DNA of 6,102 bases, from contig JAKIUV010000113.1 of the NCBI GenBank assembly GCA_021647375.1, positions 1-6,102 of the forward strand. Reading direction: 5' to 3'. Origin of the DNA: Robiginitomaculum sp. (GTDB taxonomy: Bacteria; Pseudomonadota; Alphaproteobacteria; Caulobacterales; Maricaulaceae). Under the pieces are notes generated by a model, which was not told the origin of the DNA, did no database searches, and saw only the letters and a list, made by a program, of their open reading frames with translations. Positions 1-5,494 of this stretch are shown here, one piece after another; the stretch's first letter is position 1; each line of letters opens with the position of its first letter. Both the position numbers and the translations under genes were made by a program.

Positions 1-42
1 GCAGAGTAGTAAATGTGACAATAGCCCCCAAAGAAAGAAAAC

Positions 43-1743
43 ATGACAGAACTAAAATCAGAATTATTGATGCCTGCGGGTAATCTGGACAAGCTCAAGA
101 CGGCTGTACTGTACGGTGCGGATGCTATCTATTTGGGTACGCCAGATATGTCTTTGCGCACAAAATCTGAATTTTCCCTTGAGCAAATCCGTGAGGGCAT
201 CGAATTCGCCCACGGGCACGGCAAGCGGATATATATAACGCTCAACCTATTTTCCCACAACAAAGACGTGCCCAAGCTCGAAGAGTATGTCGAGACCATC
301 AAAGAGCTAAAGCCTGACGGTGTTATCATCGCTGACCCGGGCGTGTTTCAATATGTGAAAACCCATGCGCCGGATGTGCCTTTGCATGTCTCGACCCAAG
401 CTAATGTTTGCTCTTGGATGTCGGTGAAGTTTTGGGAAGATATGGGTGCGGATTTATGCGTGCTTGCCCGCGAAGTCTCGTTCGCAGAACTCACCGAGAT
501 CCGCGAGAAATGCCCTGATATTAAGCTGGAAGCCTTCGTCCACGGCGCTATGTGCATGACCTATTCCGGGCGCTGTTTACTGTCCAATTTTATGTCAGAA
601 CGCGGGGCTAACCAAGGCAATTGCTCTAATTCTTGCCGTTGGGGTTACAAAATGCATTTGCGCCTGAAAGACGGCACGATTGAAGAATTGGAAATCACCG
701 AAGACAACAAAGACATGTTCGAGTTCTTGCTTGAAGAGGGTCACCGCCCCGGTGATTTCATGCCCATAGAAGAGAGTAATAACGCAGCTTATATCTTAAA
801 TTCCAAAGACTTATGCCTAATGCCTAAGCTAGATGAGTATCTGGCGCTGGGTGTCGATAGTCTGAAAGTCGAAGGGCGCGGCAAGTCGGTTTATTATGTG
901 GCGGTCGTCGCCCGTGCTTACCGTGCCGCCATGGATGATTGGGCCAGCGACCCGAAAAATTTCAATCCTAAGCCCTATATGAACGAGTTGATGAATGTCT
1001 CTAACCGGGGCTTCACCCTGGCTTTCCACGACGGTCGCCTGACCAATTATGGTCATAATTACGAGCAAACCCAAACGCTCGGCGCATGGGAATTCGCAGG
1101 CTCTATCATTGAGGTCGATAGTGAGGCTTTTTATCTCGGTGTGAAAAATAAATTGCTAGCCGGTGATGTGATGGAATTTCTGCCCCCCGACGGCAAGGAA
1201 ACCGTGCTTTTGCGTCTCTACGAATTTGACAATGTTGCAGACAGAGCGGGCGTCATTAACAAAGACTACCCCGGCGTGAAAACCGAAGTCGTCCACGCAG
1301 GTATCAAGCCCGTCATACGCATTCCGTTCGATTTGTTTGATAAAGAAAATCTGGACGAGTTGAAAGCCCGTATGCCTGTCGGAACCGTAGTGCGCAAAGA
1401 AACACTCCTGACCGAAGCGCAGTGGAACCGCGTCAAGTTAGACAAAGTCGCCCAACGCCTAGAAGTCTCAGGCCGCACAGACGACCCCGAAAACCCGCTC
1501 TATGTTCGCCGCCGCGATGCCCTTAAAACGTCCGTAGCCGCTGCCAACAAAGACCGCAAACCCAAAATAAACCCAAAATTAGGCCTAGACGGGTGTTGCG
1601 GACGCGGCTGTAATGGCTGCCTCATGTTCTGGAACGACCCCGCCTACGCCAAAGCCCGCGAAATGATGTCCAGGAAAAAACAGGGTCAATTGCTGGATAA
1701 GGATATGCGCGAAGACATTTCTACGATTGCAGCGGCAGAGTAG
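43..1743 (+). CDS. Peptidase U32 family protein (TrhP/RlhA-like, probable Fe-S RNA hydroxylation-type enzyme)
   Basis: This 566-residue protein carries the U32 signature perfectly at residues 163-181: E-x-F-x2-G-A-M-C-x4-G-x-C-x-L-S. The N-terminal half (about 5-290) is the usual U32 barrel, opening with LLMPAGNLDKLK and including VSTQANV near 117. Cysteines 171, 178, 194 (or 198) and 258 (in NSKDLC) are candidate Fe-S ligands, by analogy with UbiU/UbiV. Residues about 347-392 resemble the U32 C-terminal small beta domain. A second cysteine cluster, CCGRGCNGC, lies at 518-526. Characterised relatives include TrhP (tRNA 5-hydroxyuridine), RlhA (23S rRNA hydroxycytidine) and UbiU/V. The old 'collagenase-like protease' label is poorly supported. 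Length falls between E. coli TrhP (~450) and RlhA (~650), so the substrate is unassigned. The ATG follows an A-rich, weak Shine-Dalgarno (AAAGAAAG). The in-frame ATG at 13 is followed at once by TGA. Family is certain; exact reaction is not. Confidence 0.93.
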   Translation: MTELKSELLMPAGNLDKLKTAVLYGADAIYLGTPDMSLRTKSEFSLEQIREGIEFAHGHGKRIYITLNLFSHNKDVPKLEEYVETIKELKPDGVIIADPGVFQYVKTHAPDVPLHVSTQANVCSWMSVKFWEDMGADLCVLAREVSFAELTEIREKCPDIKLEAFVHGAMCMTYSGRCLLSNFMSERGANQGNCSNSCRWGYKMHLRLKDGTIEELEITEDNKDMFEFLLEEGHRPGDFMPIEESNNAAYILNSKDLCLMPKLDEYLALGVDSLKVEGRGKSVYYVAVVARAYRAAMDDWASDPKNFNPKPYMNELMNVSNRGFTLAFHDGRLTNYGHNYEQTQTLGAWEFAGSIIEVDSEAFYLGVKNKLLAGDVMEFLPPDGKETVLLRLYEFDNVADRAGVINKDYPGVKTEVVHAGIKPVIRIPFDLFDKENLDELKARMPVGTVVRKETLLTEAQWNRVKLDKVAQRLEVSGRTDDPENPLYVRRRDALKTSVAAANKDRKPKINPKLGLDGCCGRGCNGCLMFWNDPAYAKAREMMSRKKQGQLLDKDMREDISTIAAAE

Positions 1744-2937
1744 TTACAAAACTGCTTTCAGCGCATCTACCAGATCAGTTTTCTCCCACGAGAACCCGCC
1801 TTCATTGTCCGGTGTGCGGCCAAAATGGCCGTAGGCGGATGTGCGGGCGTATATTGGTTTGTTAAGCTGTAAATGCTCGCGAATACCGCGCGGGGTTAGG
1901 TTCATAACTTCGCGGATTGCGGCTTCTAGCTCAGTCTCGCTGACTTGGCCTTTACCGCCCATGTCTACGTAAATAGAGGTAGGGTTGGCGACGCCAATAG
2001 CGTAGGAAAGTTGGATATTAACCCAATCAGAAATCCCCGCCGCAACAATGTTTTTCGCCAGATACCGCGCCGCATAGGCTGCACTACGGTCAACCTTGGT
2101 CGGGTCTTTTCCCGAGAACGCACCGCCGCCGTGGGGGGCGGCACCGCCGTATGTATCAACGATAATTTTACGTCCCGTAAGGCCGCTATCCCCGTCCGGC
2201 CCGCCGATTACAAATTTACCCGTCGGGTTAATATGCCAAATGGTTTCGTCCGTAATCCAATCGTCCGGAAGCTCTTCATAAATATACGGTTTGACCAATT
2301 CCGCCACATCCTCACTGCACATGCTCTCGTCCAGATGTTGGGTCGAAAGCACGATGGCCGACGCACCCACAGGTTTGCCGTTGGCGTAACGCACTGTCAC
2401 TTGGCTTTTGCTGTCGGGGCCAAGTTGGGTCTTGCCCTCAAGCTTGCGGGCTTTGGCAATGCGTTGCAAAATTTTGTGGCTGTAATAAACGGGTGCAGGC
2501 ATCAGCGCCGGGGTCTCGTTACAGGCATAGCCAAACATAATGCCTTGGTCGCCTGCGCCCTCCTCGGCGTGCATGCCGCAGCCATCGTCCACACCTTGGG
2601 CAATATCTGCGCTTTGGGCATGGAGGAGAATATCAATATCCGCCGTGTTCCAGTGAAAGCCGTCTTGCTCATAGCCAATGTCTTTGATGGCTTGGCGTGC
2701 TACGTCAATAATCATGTCATTGGTGATTTTATCGCTACCGCGCGTTTCGCCCGCAATCACCACTTTGTTGGTGGTGGTCAGGGTTTCTGCTGCCACACGC
2801 ACATCCCAAGGCGACATGCCGTCCTTGACACTTTCGCGGAAAAACAGATCGACGATCTCGTCAGAAATCCTGTCGGCGACTTTATCCGGATGGCCTTCGG
2901 AAACCGATTCGGATGTAAATTCGTAATGTTGGCGCAT
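1744..2937 (-). CDS. metK: S-adenosylmethionine synthase (methionine adenosyltransferase)
   Basis: This cytoplasmic enzyme makes S-adenosylmethionine from methionine and ATP, releasing phosphate and diphosphate. The 397-residue length is normal for bacterial MetK. It has the ATP-contacting GHPDK at 15-19, signature 1 GAGDQGIMFGYA at 127-138 and signature 2 GGGAFSGKD at 270-278, followed by PTKVDRSAAY. All three domains are present and intact. The ATG is preceded by AAAGGAG with a 6-nt gap (2944-2950), which fixes the start. It is the second gene after ahcY, 97 nt downstream on the same strand, so the pair probably shares a transcript; together they make SAM and remove its by-product. Its TAA stop abuts the TAG stop of the convergent U32 gene with no base between them. 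A long antisense open frame over this gene is a shadow. Confidence 0.98.
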   Translation of the reverse strand: MRQHYEFTSESVSEGHPDKVADRISDEIVDLFFRESVKDGMSPWDVRVAAETLTTTNKVVIAGETRGSDKITNDMIIDVARQAIKDIGYEQDGFHWNTADIDILLHAQSADIAQGVDDGCGMHAEEGAGDQGIMFGYACNETPALMPAPVYYSHKILQRIAKARKLEGKTQLGPDSKSQVTVRYANGKPVGASAIVLSTQHLDESMCSEDVAELVKPYIYEELPDDWITDETIWHINPTGKFVIGGPDGDSGLTGRKIIVDTYGGAAPHGGGAFSGKDPTKVDRSAAYAARYLAKNIVAAGISDWVNIQLSYAIGVANPTSIYVDMGGKGQVSETELEAAIREVMNLTPRGIREHLQLNKPIYARTSAYGHFGRTPDNEGGFSWEKTDLVDALKAVL

Positions 2938-2943
2938 GATACG

Positions 2944-2950
2944 CTCCTTT
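2944..2950 (-). promoter_or_regulatory. metK ribosome binding site
   Basis: Read on the minus strand this is AAAGGAG, 6 nt before the metK ATG. It is the strongest Shine-Dalgarno in the window. Its AAGG core can pair with CCTT at 2958-2961 (minus-strand reading) or, with the flanking TCTA, with CCTTAGA at 2983-2989, so access to it may depend on RNA folding. Confidence 0.85.
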
Positions 2951-2997
2951 AGATTTTAAGGCTCTTCGCTTTTTATTATTATTCTAAGGGCAGTTTT

Positions 2998-3019
2998 GGC
3001 GGCACGAGATTGCACCGCC
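2998..3019 (-). other. Hairpin in the ahcY-metK spacer
   Basis: In minus-strand RNA an 8-bp stem (GGCGGUGC with GUGCCGCC, two G-U pairs) closes a six-base AAUCUC loop. The plus-strand reading has C-A mismatches where the minus strand has G-U wobbles, so the fold is stable only in the ahcY-metK transcript. It starts about 15 nt after the ahcY stop. No T run follows it, so it is unlikely to be an intrinsic terminator; an RNA-stability or processing element is a possible role. Confidence 0.5.
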
Positions 3020-3034
3020 GTTTTGGTATTTTCT

Positions 3035-4345
3035 TTAATAACGATAATGGTCCGGCTTATAAGGTCCCTCTACTGGAAGTCCCAAATATTCAGATTGTTC
3101 GTCGGATAGCTTAGTCAACTTCGCACCGAGTTTAGCCAGATGTAATTCGGCAACTTTTTCGTCCAGATGTTTTGGCAAGACATAAACTTTGTTCTCATAG
3201 TTCTTATGGTTTTCCCAAAGCTCGATTTGCGCCAAAACTTGGTTAGTAAAACTGGCAGACATGACGAAACTAGGGTGACCCGTACCGCAACCAAGATTGA
3301 CCAAACGCCCCTCGGCCAGAATGATCAGGCGTTTTCCGTCCGGGAATACCACTTCGTCGACTTGGGGTTTAACATTGTCCCATTCATAATTGCGCAAGCC
3401 TTCGATTTGAATTTCGCTATCAAAATGCCCGATATTACAGACGATTGCCCGGTCTTTCATCATGCGCATATGCTCGACTGTGATCACGTCTTTATTGCCC
3501 GTGGCCGTCACGAAAATATCACAAACAGGCGCAGCCTCTTCCATGGTCACGACCTCATAGCCCTCCATGGCGGCTTGCAAAGCACAAATTGGGTCAATTT
3601 CGGTGACTTTCACCCGCGCACCCTGTGAGCGCAAGCTTTCCGCAGACCCCTTGCCCACATCGCCAAACCCGCAAATAACCGCAGTTTTACCCGACAACAT
3701 AACATCGGTTGCCCGCTTGATACTGTCGACCAAGCTTTCCTTACAACCGTAAAGATTATCGAATTTAGACTTGGTCACGCTGTCATTGACATTGATAGCG
3801 GGCACAACAAGCTTACCGGATTTTTCCATTTGATAGAGCCGCATCACACCCGTGGTAGTTTCTTCGGACAAGCCCTTCACGTCTTTCATCAGCTCTGGAT
3901 AGTCTTCGTGCATGAGGACGGTCAAATCACCACCATCGTCCAAAATCATATTGGGCGTCCAGCCATTTGGCCCTTTAATCGTCGCATGGATACATTCCCA
4001 AAACTCGTCGTCGATTAGACCTTTCCAAGCAAAGACCGGAACACCCGTAACCGCAATGGCTGCCGCCGCTTGGTCTTGGGTTGAGAAAATGTTACAAGAC
4101 GACCAACGCACTGTTGCGCCCAAGGCTGTCAGTGTTTCGATGAGAACCGCAGTTTGGATTGTCATATGTAGACAGCCCGCAATGCGCGCACCCTTGAGGG
4201 GTTGGCTTTCGCCGAACTCTTCGCGCAGGGACATCAAGCCCGGCATTTCCGTCTCGGCGATATTAATTTCTTTGCGGCCCCAATCGGCTAAGGAAATATC
4301 CGCAACCTTGTAGTCATTGTTCTGGGCATTTTGTGTATTTGGCAT
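3035..4345 (-). CDS. ahcY: Adenosylhomocysteinase (S-adenosylhomocysteine hydrolase)
   Basis: This NAD-dependent cytoplasmic enzyme reversibly splits S-adenosylhomocysteine into adenosine and homocysteine, relieving product inhibition of methyltransferases. In its 436 residues, the expected active-site positions are all visible: H60 (GCLHMT), D137 in DDGGD, E162 in SEETTTG, K192 and D196 in TKSKFDN, C201, and H307 in NIGHFDSE. The NAD-binding Rossmann motif GFGDVGKG lies at 226-233, and the protein ends in KPDHYRY, whose lysine reaches into the partner subunit in known structures. It is of the short type (human enzyme about 432 residues) and lacks the roughly 30-40-residue insert after DDGGD that many bacterial homologues carry. 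The ATG is supported by AAGGA 8 nt upstream. It is the first gene of a probable ahcY-metK unit, with its own promoter region at 4391-4427. Confidence 0.98.
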   Translation of the reverse strand: MPNTQNAQNNDYKVADISLADWGRKEINIAETEMPGLMSLREEFGESQPLKGARIAGCLHMTIQTAVLIETLTALGATVRWSSCNIFSTQDQAAAAIAVTGVPVFAWKGLIDDEFWECIHATIKGPNGWTPNMILDDGGDLTVLMHEDYPELMKDVKGLSEETTTGVMRLYQMEKSGKLVVPAINVNDSVTKSKFDNLYGCKESLVDSIKRATDVMLSGKTAVICGFGDVGKGSAESLRSQGARVKVTEIDPICALQAAMEGYEVVTMEEAAPVCDIFVTATGNKDVITVEHMRMMKDRAIVCNIGHFDSEIQIEGLRNYEWDNVKPQVDEVVFPDGKRLIILAEGRLVNLGCGTGHPSFVMSASFTNQVLAQIELWENHKNYENKVYVLPKHLDEKVAELHLAKLGAKLTKLSDEQSEYLGLPVEGPYKPDHYRY

Positions 4346-4353
4346 GTATTTTA

Positions 4354-4358
4354 TCCTT
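4354..4358 (-). promoter_or_regulatory. ahcY ribosome binding site
   Basis: Minus-strand AAGGA lies 8 nt before the ahcY ATG. It sits immediately downstream of a small hairpin (4361-4374), only two bases from its foot. Confidence 0.7.
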
Positions 4359-4360
4359 GT

Positions 4361-4374
4361 GCCGACAATCCGGC
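4361..4374 (-). other. Small hairpin beside the ahcY ribosome binding site
   Basis: On the minus strand GCCG and CGGC enclose GATTGT; a G-U pair can extend the stem to five pairs with an ATTG loop. It lies in the predicted 5' leader, directly upstream of the Shine-Dalgarno. It is short enough to be chance, and I cannot match it to a known SAH or SAM riboswitch. Confidence 0.4.
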
Positions 4375-4390
4375 TTATAGTGTAAATCAG

Positions 4391-4427
4391 TTGCGGACGA
4401 TATAAGGATATTTCCCTTTGTACGCAA
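4391..4427. promoter_or_regulatory. Operator-like inverted repeat over the ahcY promoter
   Basis: TTGCG (4391-4395) and CGCAA (4423-4427) form a perfect outer inverted repeat. Inside it lie ATATAAGGATAT (4400-4411) and an AAGG/CCTT pair (4404-4407 with 4415-4418). The whole element covers the predicted -35, spacer, -10 and start, as expected of a repressor site. Methyl-cycle genes in proteobacteria are often controlled by ArsR-type SAH/SAM-sensing regulators, so such a protein is a reasonable but unproven candidate. Confidence 0.4.
4399..4427 (-). promoter_or_regulatory. Probable ahcY promoter
   Basis: On the minus strand, TTGCGT (4422-4427) and TATATC (4399-4404) are separated by exactly 17 nt, a plausible sigma-70-type -35/-10 pair with three and four matches to consensus. 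Transcription would start near 4391-4393, giving a leader of about 46-48 nt. This is the best candidate in the divergent region, but it is predicted from sequence only. Confidence 0.5.
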
Positions 4428-4432
4428 TGGTT

Positions 4433-4464
4433 TGTTGTGTCACACCTGTGTTATTAGTGTTGTG
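4433..4464. repeat. Cluster of short palindromes and a direct repeat upstream of the glycosyltransferase
   Basis: TGTTGTG occurs at 4433-4439 and again at 4458-4464, 25 bp apart. Between and overlapping them are two palindromes, GTGTCACAC (4437-4445) and CACACCTGTG (4441-4450). The cluster sits between the ahcY promoter and the glycosyltransferase start. It could be a protein-binding site for either divergent gene. No confident glycosyltransferase promoter was found. Confidence 0.3.
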
Positions 4465-4480
4465 ATAAATTGTCTTAGTT

Positions 4481-5494
4481 TTGGAGGGAAAAATACCGAA
4501 AGCATCCATCATAATTGTCAATTACAATGCGGGTGAGTGGCTCGCCCGCTGTATTGCGTCCGTGCAGGCACAGAGCGAGCAGGATTTCGAGTGTTTTATC
4601 GTCGATAATGGCTCGACCGATGGCTCTATGGGCACATTGCCAGAGCTGGACGAGCGGTTTATCATTATGGAGCTTGGCGAGAATACGGGCTTTGCCGCCG
4701 CTAATAACAAGGCGGCCAAATTGGCCAAAGCCCCTTGGCTCGCACTGCTCAATCCAGATGCCTTTGCCCGGCCAGATTGGCTAGAGCAACTCTTGAAAGC
4801 TTCCAATACGGCGCTGAACATAACAATGGTCGGCTCCACCCAATATTTAGCCCTTGCGGAAACACCCACCCTAGACGGGGTTGGGGATTGTTATCATATC
4901 TCCGGCATAGCCTTTCGCGCCGGATACGGGAAGCAGATAGAACCACCCAAGGCAGGACTGGTGTTCGGCCCGTGCGCCGCCGCCGCCTTGTATCACCGGG
5001 CTAAATTCCTAACGCTCGGCGGATTTGATGAGCGGTTTTTCTGCTACCACGAAGATGTTGACTTGGCCTTTCGTATGCAGCTTGCGGGCGGTGAATGTTT
5101 GCAATCACCGGACGCCATTGTTGACCATATAAGCTCTGGCATTTCGGACAAAGTCCCTGAATTTGCCATATATCACGGCACACGAAACCGGATATGGACA
5201 TTTTTCAAAAACATGCCTTGGCCGCTTTTAATTTTGCTCACCCCGCTTCATATTGGTGCCAATCTGGCCTATCTGGGCTGGGCGCTCATCCGCAAGGGTC
5301 GGTTTAAGCCGACCTTGCGCGGCGTCAAAGACGGGATAAAAGGCCTACCTCAAACATTCCGAGACCGCAAAGCCGTACAAAAAACCCGAATCACGACTAG
5401 CCCGGATATGCTCAAAAAGCTCACTTGGTCGCCCATAAAAGTCGTCACACGCGGTATTCACCTAAGAGCGCTTCCAAATGACCAGCAACCCTGA
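4481..5494 (+). CDS. Glycosyltransferase family 2 protein
   Basis: A GT-A fold inverting sugar transferase that probably moves a nucleotide-activated sugar onto a surface glycan at the cytoplasmic face of the inner membrane. With 4481 as start (337 residues), the nucleotide-binding strand SIIIVNYN is at 9-16, DNGSTDGS at 42-49, NTGFAAANN at 68-76 and LNPDAF, the DxD-equivalent region, at 90-95. The acceptor-side motif GPCAAAAL is at 163-170, and HEDVDL, with the likely catalytic acid, at 190-195. This resembles rhamnosyl-type transferases such as WbbL. A hydrophobic segment at about 247-269 probably anchors it in the membrane, followed by a basic tail. Donor and acceptor cannot be told from sequence. 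The start is doubtful: the only codons after the stop at 4466 are ATT 4469, TTG 4481 and ATA 4493, and the Shine-Dalgarno favours ATA. It overlaps or closely precedes kdsD, suggesting co-transcription for envelope polysaccharide synthesis. Confidence 0.9.
   Translation: MEGKIPKASIIIVNYNAGEWLARCIASVQAQSEQDFECFIVDNGSTDGSMGTLPELDERFIIMELGENTGFAAANNKAAKLAKAPWLALLNPDAFARPDWLEQLLKASNTALNITMVGSTQYLALAETPTLDGVGDCYHISGIAFRAGYGKQIEPPKAGLVFGPCAAAALYHRAKFLTLGGFDERFFCYHEDVDLAFRMQLAGGECLQSPDAIVDHISSGISDKVPEFAIYHGTRNRIWTFFKNMPWPLLILLTPLHIGANLAYLGWALIRKGRFKPTLRGVKDGIKGLPQTFRDRKAVQKTRITTSPDMLKKLTWSPIKVVTRGIHLRALPNDQQP
4483..4488 (+). promoter_or_regulatory. Ribosome binding site that questions the glycosyltransferase start
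   Basis: GGAGGG is a strong Shine-Dalgarno but lies inside and just after the TTG at 4481, so it cannot serve that codon. Measured from GGAGG (4483-4487), the next well-placed in-frame codon is ATA at 4493, with a 5-nt gap. Initiation there would give a protein beginning M-P-K-A-S-I-I-I-V-N-Y-N, typical of the family. Confidence 0.55.

Larger units (their letters stand above)
2938..3034 (-). other. ahcY-metK intergenic spacer / metK leader
   Basis: This 97-nt spacer separates the ahcY stop from the metK start. It begins with a GC-rich hairpin (2998-3019), continues through an AT-rich stretch (about 2970-2985) and ends at the metK Shine-Dalgarno. I see no match to the SAM-II or SAM/SAH riboswitch cores as I know them, and no clear -35/-10 pair, so a separate metK promoter is unproven. 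The hairpin is followed on the minus strand by AAAAC rather than a T run, which argues for readthrough from ahcY into metK. Confidence 0.6.

Noticed and set aside
1..10. GCAGAGTAGT at the window start repeated at the U32 stop (1735-1744), as if flanking the gene
   Set aside because: About 17 ten-base repeat pairs are expected by chance in 6 kb, and there is no mobile-element gene or inverted repeat.
1817..1831. Perfect 6-bp hairpin CGGCCA-AAA-TGGCCG near the 3' end of metK, considered as a terminator for the U32 transcript
   Set aside because: It encodes the conserved YGHFGR stretch of MetK and has no following T run, so the symmetry is explained by coding.
1945..2952. 335-residue open frame on the plus strand, antisense to nearly all of metK
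   Set aside because: It starts at TTG, has no Shine-Dalgarno seen and no recognisable domain, and it lies opposite a perfectly conserved MetK. Long antisense frames are a codon-usage artefact.
2991..3034. Hairpin after ahcY considered as an intrinsic terminator
   Set aside because: On the ahcY strand the stem is followed by AAAAC, not T residues. The T-rich side belongs to the opposite strand, where no gene ends and the stem has mismatches.
3167..3628. 153-residue plus-strand open frame within ahcY
   Set aside because: Antisense shadow of an intact, well-conserved gene; composition shows no protein family features.
4346..4480. Possible small gene or RNA in the divergent intergenic region
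   Set aside because: No open frame with a start and ribosome site, and no tRNA-like or strong terminator structure; promoter and operator elements account for the visible signals.
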